A DNA stretch of 64,000 bases, from contig NZ_QFBC01000002.1 in the NCBI RefSeq assembly GCF_003122325.1, positions 496,001 to 560,000 on the forward strand, written 5' to 3'. The translations under genes and the position numbers were made by a program. This document shows, one piece after another, positions 1 through 8,322 of the stretch (position 1 is the stretch's first letter; each line of letters opens with the position of its first letter). Source of the stretch: Rhizobium album. Lineage in GTDB: Bacteria > Pseudomonadota > Alphaproteobacteria > Rhizobiales > Rhizobiaceae. The notes beneath the pieces were generated by a model. That model was given only the letters and a program-made list of their open reading frames with translations, was not told where the DNA came from and searched no databases.

Positions 1-50
1 AAGGTTTCGGAGATCGCCGGCTGAGCGGCAGTCGCCGGCCCTGGCCGATA

Positions 51-66
51 TACGTCAAATGACGTA
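51..66. promoter_or_regulatory. Perfect palindrome upstream of hupE, candidate operator
   Basis: Seven-base arms TACGTCA and TGACGTA are separated by two A residues, about 105 bases before the hupE start. A perfect dyad of this size in an intergenic position is a plausible dimeric-repressor site. The regulator is unknown and no metal-regulator consensus was recognised. Confidence 0.4.
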
Positions 67-170
67 GTCGAAAACTTCCGGCATTTTCTCCCGGCGCCGG
101 ATATGCCAAAACTCCACACTGAAGGAGGTCGTCCGCATCATCGGCGCCTCCGCCAGCAAGGGGACGCATC

Positions 171-773
171 ATGGCCAGAAAATTCATCCCGTTCACCATT
201 GCCGCCGCGGCGGCCTTTCTCACGCCGGCGCTCGCTTTCGCGCATACCGGCGTCGGCGAGGCGAGCGGCTTCATGCATGGGTTCATGCATCCGGTCGGCG
301 GGCTGGATCACATCCTGGCGATGGTGATGGTCGGCGTCTTCGCCCGGCAACTCGGCGGCAAGGCGCTCTGGGCGGTGCCCGCGAGTTTTGTGGCGCTGAT
401 GGCCGGCGGCGGTGCACTCGGCATTTCGGCCATACCCGTACCGTTCGTCGAAACCGGGATCGCGCTGTCGGTGGTCATCCTCGGCGGCCTGGTGGCCTTC
501 GGCCTGCGCGCCTCGCTGGCGGCGGCAGCCGGCATCGTCGGCCTTTTCGCGATCTTCCACGGTTACGCGCACGGCGCCGAAATGCCGGCGGATGCGAGCG
601 GCATGGATTATGCGCTCGGCTTCATGCTGGCCACCGCCTTGCTGCATGTCGCGGGTCTCGGCACCGGCGCCCTGATCGGCCGGCTCGGCGAGATCAAGGG
701 GCCGATCGTCGTCCGTTCGGCCGGCGGCGTCGCCGCGCTGGCGGGCGTCGGCCTGCTCTCAGGCATACTGTAG
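171..773 (+). CDS. hupE: HupE/UreJ family metal permease
   Basis: This 200-residue membrane protein belongs to the HupE/UreJ family, which takes up nickel or cobalt across the inner membrane. A signal-like N-terminus (residues 1-24, ending LAFA before H25) is followed by the family hallmark HPVGGLDH at residues 40-47. A second histidine-rich patch, FHGYAHG, lies near residue 130, and several hydrophobic helices make up the rest. The start is supported by AAGGGG about seven bases upstream. It converges on a large cobalamin gene set, so cobalt is the more likely substrate. This is inference, because family members for nickel look the same. A perfect palindrome lies about 105 bases upstream. Confidence 0.85.
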   Translation: MARKFIPFTIAAAAAFLTPALAFAHTGVGEASGFMHGFMHPVGGLDHILAMVMVGVFARQLGGKALWAVPASFVALMAGGGALGISAIPVPFVETGIALSVVILGGLVAFGLRASLAAAAGIVGLFAIFHGYAHGAEMPADASGMDYALGFMLATALLHVAGLGTGALIGRLGEIKGPIVVRSAGGVAALAGVGLLSGIL

Positions 774-861
774 GCGGACTGCCGGTCGCAGACGCCCGCG
801 TAAAACCCTGGGCAATCTCGACCGGTTGCGCTGGAAACGGCGTTGTCAGCAGGCGGCTCTT

Positions 862-1623
862 TTATTCCTGCCGACCGCGAAAACGGCGCTGGTAGGCAGG
901 ATCGTAGAGGGCGCTTTCACGGAAATCGCTGGCGGCAAGGCCGGGCCCGACGAAAATCAGCGCGGTGCGCTCGATCGGGTCTTCCGCCACCCTGGCGGCG
1001 ATGTCAGCCAGCGTGCCGCGGACAATCCGTTCGTCCGGCCAGCTTGCCTTGACGACGATGGCGACGGGGCAGTCCGCGCCGTAGAGCGGCGTCAGCTCCG
1101 CCACCACCTGATCCAGCGCATGAATGGCCAGATGAATGGCCAGCGTCGAGCCGCTGGCGCCGAACGCCTGCAGCGTCTCGCGGTTCGGCATCGGCGACGC
1201 CCGGCCGGACACGCGGGTCAGCACGAGGCTCTGGGCGACGGAAGGGATGGTCAGCTCGCGCCCAAGCGCCGAGGCGGCGGCCGCAAAAGCCGGCACGCCG
1301 GGGGTCATGGTGTAGTCGAGGCCGCGTTTTTCGAGGCGGCGGATCTGCTCGGCAACGGCGCTCCAGACCGAAAGATCGCCGGAATGCAGCCGGGCTACAT
1401 CCTCGCCGGCTTCCGCCGCCCCGGCGAATTCCGCCTCGATCTCGTCCAGCGACATCGGCGCGGTATCGACGATGCGGGCGCCGGGCGGGCAATATTGCAG
1501 AAGCTCCGGCGAAACCAGCGAACCGGCATACAGGCAGACGGGGCATTTGCCGATCAGATCCCGGCCGCGAACGGTGATGAGATCGGCCGCCCCCGGCCCT
1601 GCCCCGATGAAATGTACAGTCAT
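862..1623 (-). CDS. cobM: Precorrin-4 C(11)-methyltransferase
   Basis: This 253-residue SAM-dependent tetrapyrrole methylase transfers the C11 methyl group in aerobic cobalamin synthesis, converting precorrin-4 to precorrin-5. The N-terminal [12 protein letters not shown] loop is the methylase P-loop-like motif, followed by HSGDLSVW near residue 80 and [10 protein letters not shown] near residue 108, both diagnostic of the CobM/CbiF group. Length is normal. An AGGA-type ribosome site precedes the ATG. It lies downstream of cobL on the same strand, separated by about 200 bases that hold a RIME-like palindrome. It converges with hupE. Confidence 0.95.
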   Translation of the reverse strand: MTVHFIGAGPGAADLITVRGRDLIGKCPVCLYAGSLVSPELLQYCPPGARIVDTAPMSLDEIEAEFAGAAEAGEDVARLHSGDLSVWSAVAEQIRRLEKRGLDYTMTPGVPAFAAAASALGRELTIPSVAQSLVLTRVSGRASPMPNRETLQAFGASGSTLAIHLAIHALDQVVAELTPLYGADCPVAIVVKASWPDERIVRGTLADIAARVAEDPIERTALIFVGPGLAASDFRESALYDPAYQRRFRGRQE

Positions 1624-1727
1624 GTCCTATCCCTCGATCATACCGCGACCAGCCGATGGATGGCGCCGCGCTGACAAAAATTACCGACCTTGCCACCCCT
1701 GGCGGGCAGGGTGTCGACCTATGCCGC

Positions 1728-1800
1728 CTTCCCTTTCTCCCAGCGGGGAGAAGGAGGCAGGGCGCACCCTCTCATTCCATAGGCGAAAACCCTGCTCCTA
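1728..1800. repeat. RIME-like intergenic palindrome, copy 1
   Basis: The core is an inverted repeat of TTCTCCC (1735-1741) and GGGAGAA (1746-1752), followed by a GGCAGGGCGCACCCTCTCATTCC-like tail. The same tail recurs at 15.96 kb. It sits between cobL and cobM. Similar elements occur at eight more places in this window. Confidence 0.7.
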
Positions 1801-1827
1801 CGAAAAAAGCTCCCGTTTCCGCTCCGG

Positions 1828-3066
1828 TCATGATTTCACCCAGCTCCATTGCGTCACCGGCATGGCCGGCCGCCAGCCGGTCATGCTGCCGACGGGGCCT
1901 GCGCGGGCAATGTCGATGCGCACCAGCGTGCCGCCGAGGCGCGCATGCTGTGCCAGCAGCACCGCCTCCATCTCGATCGTCACGGCATTGGCGACCAGAC
2001 GGCCGCCCGGCCTCAGTGCAGCGATGGCCGCATCCATGACGCCCTCCTCGCTGCCGCCACCGCCGATGAAGATCGCATCCGGGGCCGCAAGCCCGGCAAG
2101 CGCCTGCGGCGCCTGCCCCTCGACGACGGCGAGGCCCGGCACGCCGAACATCGCCGCGTTGCGGCCGATCCGTGCGGCCCGGTCCGGCGCCTGTTCGATG
2201 GCAATGGCGCGCATGGCGGGGTCTCGGAGCATCCATTCGATGCCGATCGATCCGGAACCGCCGCCGATATCCCAGAGAAGCTCGCCTTTGCGCGGGGCGA
2301 GCGCCGAGAGCGTCAGCGCCCGGATCTCCCGCTTGGTGATCTGGCCGTCATGTTCGAATAGCGCATCGTCCAGGCCGCTGGCGAGCGGCAGGATTCTTGC
2401 GCCTTCGCCCGCCGCCACCTCGACACCGCAAACATTGAGCGCGTGAAAAACATCGTCGGAAAAATGCGCGGCGACATGCCGGGTCAGCCGTTCCTGCTCT
2501 CCGCCAAGCGCTTCCAGTACCGTCAGCCGCGAACCGCCAAAACCGCTTTCGCAAAGCAGGCGGGCAAGGACGGCCGGGCCTTTGTCGTCCGAGGTCAGGG
2601 CCAGCACGCGGCGGCCCGGCTGCAGGTGCGGACGGATGAGGTCGACAGGCCGGCCATGCAGAGAAACCACCGTCACCTCCTGCAGCGGCCAGCCGAGACG
2701 GGACGCAGCAAGGCTGAACGAGGAGGGTGCGGGAATGACGACCATCTCTGCCGGGTCGATGCGCCGCGACAGCGTGGCGCCGACGCCGAAGAAGAAGGGG
2801 TCGCCGGAGGCGAGCACCACGGTGGATCTGCCGCGGCGGGCGACGACGGCCTCGACCGACTTTTCGAAGGGGCTGAGCCAGGCCTGCGTCTCGCCGGCGA
2901 TCAGCGGAGCGGCCAGCTCCAGGTGGCGGGTACCGCCGAAAACCAGGCCGGCGGCGGCAATCGCCGCCTTGGCGGCATCGCCGAGGCCGGCTGGACCATC
3001 CTCGCCGATGCCGATAATGGTGAGCCAGCGTTCGGAAACGGACGGGGCATGGATGGGATCAGGCAT
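1828..3066 (-). CDS. cobL: Precorrin-6Y C5,15-methyltransferase (decarboxylating)
   Basis: This 412-residue bifunctional enzyme methylates C5 and C15 and decarboxylates the C12 acetate side chain of precorrin-6Y (dihydro-precorrin-6), giving precorrin-8X. The N-terminal half is a tetrapyrrole methylase (CbiE-like, starting GIGEDG). The C-terminal half, from about residue 240, is a class I methyltransferase of the CbiT type with DIGGGSGSIGIEW. The start given is the ATG in MPDPIH, whose CATG is shared with the divergent cobK start codon. An in-frame ATG at 3081 has a better upstream GAGAAGAAG and is a real alternative. Either choice makes the two divergent genes overlap at their 5' ends. Confidence 0.93.
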   Translation of the reverse strand: MPDPIHAPSVSERWLTIIGIGEDGPAGLGDAAKAAIAAAGLVFGGTRHLELAAPLIAGETQAWLSPFEKSVEAVVARRGRSTVVLASGDPFFFGVGATLSRRIDPAEMVVIPAPSSFSLAASRLGWPLQEVTVVSLHGRPVDLIRPHLQPGRRVLALTSDDKGPAVLARLLCESGFGGSRLTVLEALGGEQERLTRHVAAHFSDDVFHALNVCGVEVAAGEGARILPLASGLDDALFEHDGQITKREIRALTLSALAPRKGELLWDIGGGSGSIGIEWMLRDPAMRAIAIEQAPDRAARIGRNAAMFGVPGLAVVEGQAPQALAGLAAPDAIFIGGGGSEEGVMDAAIAALRPGGRLVANAVTIEMEAVLLAQHARLGGTLVRIDIARAGPVGSMTGWRPAMPVTQWSWVKS

Positions 3067-3820
3067 GGGCAGACACCGCATTCTTCTTCTCGGCGGCACC
3101 ACGGAGGCCCGGCAGCTTGCCGAACGCCTGGCCGGCCATCCCGTCTATGAGGCGACGCTGTCGCTTGCCGGCCGCACGGCCGAGCCGCGTGCCCTGCCGC
3201 TGGCGGTGAGAAGTGGCGGTTTTGGCGGCGCCGAAGGGCTGGCGCAGTATCTTCGCGCCCAGCAAATCGACCTGCTGATCGACGCAACCCATCCCTTCGC
3301 CAACAGGATTTCCGCCAATGCCGCGCAAGCGGCCAGGGAAACCGGCGTGCCGGTCTTCGCGCTTCGCCGCCCCGCCTGGGAACGGGTCGAGGGCGACCTG
3401 TGGGAGAGCGTCGAGAGTATCGAAACGGCCGTCGATACCCTGGGCACGGCACCGCGCCGGGTGTTCCTGGCGATCGGCCGGCAGGAGGCTTTCACCTTCA
3501 GCCGCGCGCCGCAGCACGCTTATGTCGTGCGCAGCGTCGATCCCGTGGTGCCTCCGCTCGACGTGCCGCAGGCGGAATACATCCTGGCGACCGGGCCGTT
3601 CCACGAGGCGGACGAGCGCCGGCTGCTCGAAGAGCGGCGCATCGATGTGATCGTCGCCAAGAACAGCGGCGGCAGCGCCACCTACGGCAAGATCGCCGCC
3701 GCGCGCATTCTGGGCAAACCGGTGGTGATGATCGAGCGGCAGGTCGCGCCCGACATCCTGTCGGTCGCCGACGCGGAAGCGGCGCTCGAACGCATCGCTC
3801 ACGTGTTGCCTCCGGCATAG
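3065..3820 (+). CDS. cobK: Precorrin-6A reductase
   Basis: This 251-residue NADPH-dependent reductase turns precorrin-6A into precorrin-6Y. The N-terminus carries the nucleotide-binding LLLGGTTEARQLA segment, followed by DATHPFANRIS near residue 80 and a C-terminal AKNSGGSATYGKI block, all typical of CobK/CbiJ. It is the only cob gene on the plus strand. It starts head-to-head with cobL, sharing bases of the CATG, and its 3' end overlaps the 3' end of cobJ by 22 bases. It therefore has no intergenic sequence of its own, and its promoter must lie inside cobL coding sequence. Confidence 0.93.
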   Translation: MGRHRILLLGGTTEARQLAERLAGHPVYEATLSLAGRTAEPRALPLAVRSGGFGGAEGLAQYLRAQQIDLLIDATHPFANRISANAAQAARETGVPVFALRRPAWERVEGDLWESVESIETAVDTLGTAPRRVFLAIGRQEAFTFSRAPQHAYVVRSVDPVVPPLDVPQAEYILATGPFHEADERRLLEERRIDVIVAKNSGGSATYGKIAAARILGKPVVMIERQVAPDILSVADAEAALERIAHVLPPA

Positions 3821-4563
3821 AAGCGCGGCGTGTAGACGAGGTCGGATTGTCCCTCGCGGGCAACGATTCGCGTTTCCGGCGAGCCGATGATGACGCAGGT
3901 CGCCATGTCGGCGCGGTTTGCATCGGCCTCGGCAAGCGGCATGACCAGGAGGCGCTCGTCCGGCCGGCCGGCGGCGCGGCCGAAGATCACCGGCACCGTG
4001 CCGGGCAGAACCTCGCGCAGCAGAGAAAAGGCTTCGCCGAGTTGCCAGGGCCGCGCCTTGCTGATGGGATTGTAAAGCGCGATCACCATGCCGGCTTCCG
4101 CCATCAGCCGCAGCCGCCTGGTGATGACGTCCCAGGGTTTCAGGTTGTCGGAGAGCGAGATGGCACAGAAATCATGGCCGAGCGGCGCGCCGATGCGGGC
4201 GGCGACCGCCAGCATGGCGGTCACGCCCGGCGTCACCACAAGCTCCACCTGCCGCCATTCAGCCGGACCCTTGTCGATGGCTTCGCAGACGGCAGCCGCC
4301 ATGGCGAAGACGCCGGGATCGCCGCCGGAGACGACACAGACCTTCTCTCCCGCCGCGGCCCGCGTCAGCGCGGCCTGGGCGCGATCCAGTTCCTCGCGGT
4401 TGTCGGAAGCGATGCGCCGCTGGTCGGGGCGCAGCGACAGGCGGTCGAGATAGGGACCGTAGCCGAAAAATTCCGTGGCGGCGGCAACGGCGCTCAAGGC
4501 CTCCGGCGTCATCTGCCCGGCATTGCCGGGGCCGGTGCCGACGACATACAGCACTCCGCTCAT
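3799..4563 (-). CDS. cobJ: Precorrin-3B C(17)-methyltransferase
   Basis: This 254-residue tetrapyrrole methylase performs C17 methylation and ring contraction in the aerobic corrin pathway. Visible motifs are GTGPGNAGQMTPEA at the N-terminus, SGGDPGVFAMAA near residue 80 and VVTPGVTAM in the middle. It starts within the cobI stop (ATGA, four-base overlap), so it is translationally coupled as the last gene of the cobG-H-I-J run. Its 3' end runs 22 bases into the convergent cobK. Confidence 0.95.
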   Translation of the reverse strand: MSGVLYVVGTGPGNAGQMTPEALSAVAAATEFFGYGPYLDRLSLRPDQRRIASDNREELDRAQAALTRAAAGEKVCVVSGGDPGVFAMAAAVCEAIDKGPAEWRQVELVVTPGVTAMLAVAARIGAPLGHDFCAISLSDNLKPWDVITRRLRLMAEAGMVIALYNPISKARPWQLGEAFSLLREVLPGTVPVIFGRAAGRPDERLLVMPLAEADANRADMATCVIIGSPETRIVAREGQSDLVYTPRFYAGGNT

Positions 4564-5297
4564 GGCCGGTCCTTCCAGCCGGCGACCAGCACCAGCGAGA
4601 AATAGGGCGCCTCGTCATCCGCCTTTTCGGCGAGCGGCACCATGGCGGCATTCGCCATCGTGCCGCGCTCGACGTAGACAGCCTGGCCGAGCTTGCCGGC
4701 GGCGGCGAGCGCCCGGCGGATTTTCGGCAGGTTGCGGCCGACCTTCATGATGACCGCAGCCTCGGTATCGCCGAGACGGCGCACCAGTTCGGCCTCCGGC
4801 ATGGTGCCGGGCAGTACGGACAGCACGTCGTCACCCTGGACGATCGGCAGCCCGGCCATCGACCAGCAGCCGGACATCGCCGTGATGCCGGGAATGACTT
4901 CCGCCGCAAAACGCGAGGCGAGCCGCACATGCAGATGCATGTAGGAGCCGTAGAACAGCGGATCGCCTTCGCTGAGGATGGCGACCGTGCGGCCGGCTTC
5001 CAGATGGCTGGCGACGGCTGCCGCCGAGGCATCGTAAAAATCGGTGATCTGGCTTTTATAGCCGTCCTCGTTCTTGTCGATCTCGGTGGTGACCGGATAA
5101 TAGAGCGGCAGTTCCGGCATGCCGGGCTTCAACAGCCCGTCAACCACGGCGCGGCCATTGCCGCGGCGGCCTTCCTTGGCGAAATAGGCGAGCACGTCGG
5201 CGCTTTCCAGTGCACGGATCGCCTTGACCGTCAGGAGATCCGGATCGCCGGGGCCGGTGCCGACGCCGATGAGGCGTCCGTAAGCCACGGCGCTCAA
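4560..5297 (-). CDS. cobI: Precorrin-2 C(20)-methyltransferase
   Basis: This tetrapyrrole methylase of about 245 residues makes precorrin-3A from precorrin-2. It shows the family motifs GVGTGPGDPDLLTVKA near the N-terminus and SEGDPLFYGSY in the middle. No ATG is available at the conserved N-terminus. The choices are a TTG overlapping the cobH stop codon, with GAGG eight bases upstream (used here), or a GTG at 5288 that would give a protein starting just before AYGRLIG. Either is consistent with the tight overlaps seen at the other cob junctions. The upstream extension of the open frame lies inside cobH and is not coding. Confidence 0.92.
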   Translation of the reverse strand: MSAVAYGRLIGVGTGPGDPDLLTVKAIRALESADVLAYFAKEGRRGNGRAVVDGLLKPGMPELPLYYPVTTEIDKNEDGYKSQITDFYDASAAAVASHLEAGRTVAILSEGDPLFYGSYMHLHVRLASRFAAEVIPGITAMSGCWSMAGLPIVQGDDVLSVLPGTMPEAELVRRLGDTEAAVIMKVGRNLPKIRRALAAAGKLGQAVYVERGTMANAAMVPLAEKADDEAPYFSLVLVAGWKDRP

Positions 5298-5926
5298 AGG
5301 CCCGGCCTCGACAGGGCGTTGATCGTCGCCGCCGTCATGGCGCTGCCGCCGAGGCGGCCGCGGACGATGGCATAAGGCACGCCGTAGGAATGTTCCGCCA
5401 GCGCATCCTTCGATTCGGCCGCACCGACGAAGCCGACCGGCATGCCGATGATCGCCGCCGGTTTCGGCGCACCGTCGCGCAGCAGTTCGAGGAGGTAGAA
5501 GAGTGCTGTCGGCGCATTGCCAATGGCGACCACCGAGCCGGCAAGCCGCTCGACCCAAAGTTTTAAAGCAGCCGCAGAACGGGTATTGCCGATTTCCTTG
5601 GCGAGTACGGCCGTCTGCGGATCGCTGAGCGTGCAGATCACCTCGTTGCCGGCCGGCAGGCGGGCGCGGGTGATGCCATGCGCCACCATCTGCGCATCGC
5701 AGAAGATCGGCGCCCCGGCTTTCAGCGCGCCGCGGGCAGCAGACACGAAATCCGGCGAGAAGACGAAATGCTGCGCCGCCTCGACGAGGCCACAGGCATG
5801 GATCATACGAACGGCGATATCCGCTTGTTCATCGGAGAAACGCTTGAGATCGGCTTCGGCGCGGATGATGGCAAAGGAGCGCTCGTAAATGGCGTCACCT
5901 TCGCGGATATAGTCGTAATCTGTCAT
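5294..5926 (-). CDS. cobH: Precorrin-8X methylmutase
   Basis: This 210-residue enzyme moves the C11 methyl group to C12, producing hydrogenobyrinic acid. The catalytic histidine known from the family as His43 is present at residue 43 in RMIHACG. FCDAQMVAHGITR and IIGMPVGFVGAAESK are further signature blocks. The start codon overlaps the cobG stop by four bases (ATGA), and the stop overlaps the start of cobI, indicating a coupled operon. Confidence 0.95.
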   Translation of the reverse strand: MTDYDYIREGDAIYERSFAIIRAEADLKRFSDEQADIAVRMIHACGLVEAAQHFVFSPDFVSAARGALKAGAPIFCDAQMVAHGITRARLPAGNEVICTLSDPQTAVLAKEIGNTRSAAALKLWVERLAGSVVAIGNAPTALFYLLELLRDGAPKPAAIIGMPVGFVGAAESKDALAEHSYGVPYAIVRGRLGGSAMTAATINALSRPGL

Positions 5927-7320
5927 TCCCAGTCCCGTTGCAGCCCTTGCCCGATCGCTCCCGCACCCAGCCGTTCGAGGCTGGCCGCCGCCGTCTCGCC
6001 CGGCCGCCGCCCGGCATCGACCAGCGCGGCAAGCCGCCGGAAGGCGGAAGTGACGTCCTTAGCAGCGATGTAAGCATCTGGCGAGCCCGATGCGGAGCCA
6101 TTTACGACAAGTCCGTAGCCTGTTGGCGCTGCCGTCAGCGTCAGGCCCGCCGCGGCAGGATGGGCGCAGCCTTTCGGACAGCCGGAAAGATGCAGCGTCA
6201 ACGAGCCGTCGAGCAGCGACGGCGCTTCGGCGATGACGGTGCGGGCGAGCGCATGCGTATCGAAAAATGCCGAGGCGCAGCCGCGCGCCCCGGCGCAGAG
6301 GGCGATGGCATTTGCCGGATCCGTTGCCGAGGTGCGCAGGCCATGGGCGGCGGCAAGCGAAAGCGCCTCGCCGATCGTTTCGGGCGCGATGCCGATGAGG
6401 AAAAAGCCGTGTTCCGGCGCCAAGCGGATTTCGCCGGCGCCCAGTTTTTCCATCTCCGCGAGGAAAGCGGTGAGGACCGGAGCTTCGATCTGGCAGAAGG
6501 ACAAGCCGACCCCGAGGATGGGCTGGCCCGGATCGAAGGCATGGATGCCGACGGGAAGCGGTGCGGGCGCCTCAATGTCTTCGTCGCCGGCAGGCGGGAA
6601 GGCAAAGTGGCGGCGCCAGGCCTCACCGTCGAGATTGCGGCCACGGGCGGCGGGGCCGAGGGCATCGAGGGTGCGCAGCAGGGCAATGACCGCGTCGATG
6701 ACCTGCTCCCCAGCCAGAAGCGCCACCGGACGAGCCGTGCGGGCATTGCCCGCAAGCGACAGGCGCCACATTGCAGCCCCATCCGCCCGGCGCTCAGCGG
6801 ACAGGCGGATATCGGCAACGATGCCGCCGAGGTGAAAACGGCCGCCGGCATCGACGGTGATCGAGAGTTTCGGGGCAAGCCGCAGCGGCGGCACATGCAT
6901 TTCGATCGCCTGCCGCAGCGCATCGGCAAGCGGACGGGGATCGAGGATTTCGCCGGGATCAATGCCGGCGAGCGGCGGGGTTTCGATCGCCACCCCGGAG
7001 GACAGCGGCATGTCCATCGACAGGATGGTTTGCGCAAAAGCCGGCGCCGTTTCGGCATCGAGGCCGCGGACCTGCAGGTTGCCGCGGGCGGTGACCTCCA
7101 GCAGGCCGTTGCCGAACGCTTTCGCTGCAGCGGCGATGGCGGCAAACTGACGGGGCGTCAGGCTGCCGTCGAGCGGGCGCAGGCGCACCAGCAGGCCGTC
7201 GCCGGTCGCCATCGGCGCATCGAGCGACGGGCAGGCGCCGCGGCGGGCCGAGGGGACGGGAAGCGGGCTGCAGGCGATCGGCGATATTTTCGGCGCGTTC
7301 ATCATCTCAGGCTGAACCAT
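5923..7320 (-). CDS. cobG: Precorrin-3B synthase
   Basis: This oxygen-dependent monooxygenase (465 residues from the start given) converts precorrin-3A to precorrin-3B, the hallmark step of the aerobic pathway. It resembles nitrite/sulfite reductases, with two ferredoxin-like halves. The cysteines for the 4Fe-4S cluster are visible as LCAGARGC and LSGCPKGC in the second half. The N-terminus is uncertain: ATG codons at 7320, 7305 and 7302 are all possible, and the longer open frame beyond 7320 lies in non-coding sequence with a RIME-like repeat. It heads the cobG-H-I-J run. No cobalamin riboswitch was recognised upstream. Confidence 0.92.
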   Translation of the reverse strand: MVQPEMMNAPKISPIACSPLPVPSARRGACPSLDAPMATGDGLLVRLRPLDGSLTPRQFAAIAAAAKAFGNGLLEVTARGNLQVRGLDAETAPAFAQTILSMDMPLSSGVAIETPPLAGIDPGEILDPRPLADALRQAIEMHVPPLRLAPKLSITVDAGGRFHLGGIVADIRLSAERRADGAAMWRLSLAGNARTARPVALLAGEQVIDAVIALLRTLDALGPAARGRNLDGEAWRRHFAFPPAGDEDIEAPAPLPVGIHAFDPGQPILGVGLSFCQIEAPVLTAFLAEMEKLGAGEIRLAPEHGFFLIGIAPETIGEALSLAAAHGLRTSATDPANAIALCAGARGCASAFFDTHALARTVIAEAPSLLDGSLTLHLSGCPKGCAHPAAAGLTLTAAPTGYGLVVNGSASGSPDAYIAAKDVTSAFRRLAALVDAGRRPGETAAASLERLGAGAIGQGLQRDWE

Positions 7321-7418
7321 AACACGGCGGCGGGCCTTGCGAGAAATCAAAGACGCGACCTGCATGATCTGCTTTGCGCCCTGCGCGGTGGCGGGTGGCA
7401 CCATGCAGCCGCGGAGCA

Positions 7419-7475
7419 AGCCCTCTCATCTGCCCTTCGGGCATCTTCTCCCCGAGGGGAGAAGAGGGGAACCGA
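7419..7475. repeat. RIME-like intergenic palindrome, copy 2
   Basis: CTTCTCCCC (7445-7453) and GGGGAGAAG (7456-7464) form a nine-base inverted repeat. It is preceded by a small hairpin TGCCC-TTC-GGGCA at 7431-7443 and by CCCTCTCATC. It lies between cobF and cobG and separates cobF from the coupled cobGHIJ genes. Confidence 0.75.
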
Positions 7476-7484
7476 TGCTGGGTC

Positions 7485-8255
7485 CTATTCCTCGAAATCC
7501 GTGCCTTTCTGCAGCAGATAGATATCCATGATCCAGCCGTGGCGGGTGCGGGCGTCGGCGCGGGTGGCGAGGATCTTTTCCTTCACCTCCGACAGCCGGC
7601 CGCTGATGACGATCTCGTCCGGCGTGCCGAGATAGGCGCCCCAGTAGATCATCGCATCCGGATCCTCGATACGCTGGAACGCCTGCTCGCCGTCGAGCAT
7701 CACCACGGCGGTTTCGACGATATCGGGAAAACTGTCCGCCAGCCGCCGGCCGGTGGTGATCACCACCGGTTGGCCGACGAGGTTGAGCGGGATGCGGTGG
7801 CTGGCACACAGCGCCTGGACGCTGGTGATGCCGGGAATGACGCTGTAATCGAAGGCGACATTGCCGCGCCGGCCGACCCGCTCCAGGATGCGGATGGTGC
7901 TGTCGTAGAGCATCGGATCGCCCCAGACCAGGAAGGCGCCGGTGCCATGCTCGCCGAGTTCGGTGCGGAACATCGCCTCGTGGATCTCGGCAATTGCCGC
8001 ATGCCACTCGTCGACGCCCTGCATGTAGCTCTGGCCTTCGGTGCGGCGGACGGGCACGGCATAGTCCACCGTGCGGCTTTCGGGATTGGTGACGTAGCGG
8101 GCGACGATGTCGCGGCGGATATCGGCCAGTTCCGCTTTCTTCGCCCCCTTGGTCGGCAGGAACAGGACGTCGGCGCTGTTGAGCGCGTTGATCGCCTGGA
8201 TGGTCATGTGTTCGGGATTGCCGGAACCGATGCCGACGACGAGGATATGTCTCAT
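7485..8255 (-). CDS. cobF: Precorrin-6A synthase (deacetylating)
   Basis: This 256-residue tetrapyrrole methylase methylates C1 and removes the acetyl group extruded during ring contraction. This activity is specific to the aerobic pathway. Motifs include VVGIGSGNPEHMTIQA at the N-terminus, LVWGDPMLYDSTI near residue 110 and SVIPGITSVQALCA. AGGGG lies seven bases before the ATG. It is the first cob gene of the minus-strand series and is separated from cobG by about 165 bases holding a RIME-like palindrome. Confidence 0.95.
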   Translation of the reverse strand: MRHILVVGIGSGNPEHMTIQAINALNSADVLFLPTKGAKKAELADIRRDIVARYVTNPESRTVDYAVPVRRTEGQSYMQGVDEWHAAIAEIHEAMFRTELGEHGTGAFLVWGDPMLYDSTIRILERVGRRGNVAFDYSVIPGITSVQALCASHRIPLNLVGQPVVITTGRRLADSFPDIVETAVVMLDGEQAFQRIEDPDAMIYWGAYLGTPDEIVISGRLSEVKEKILATRADARTRHGWIMDIYLLQKGTDFEE

Positions 8256-8322
8256 GGAATGCCCCTGCGCTGCCCGTCGGCGGCGCTGCTTGGGGGCCGC
8301 CGGGAAAGCCCCTTTCGCATGT

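Noticed and set aside
5938-7521. Plus-strand open frame of 527 codons opposite cobG
   Set aside because: It is antisense to cobG, which has clear Fe-S motifs and coupled neighbours. The composition is that of a shadow frame.
7321-8322. Cobalamin riboswitch upstream of cobG or cobF
   Set aside because: No B12-box-like sequence was found in the gaps before cobF, cobG, cobM or hupE. The gap before cobG is a RIME-like repeat.
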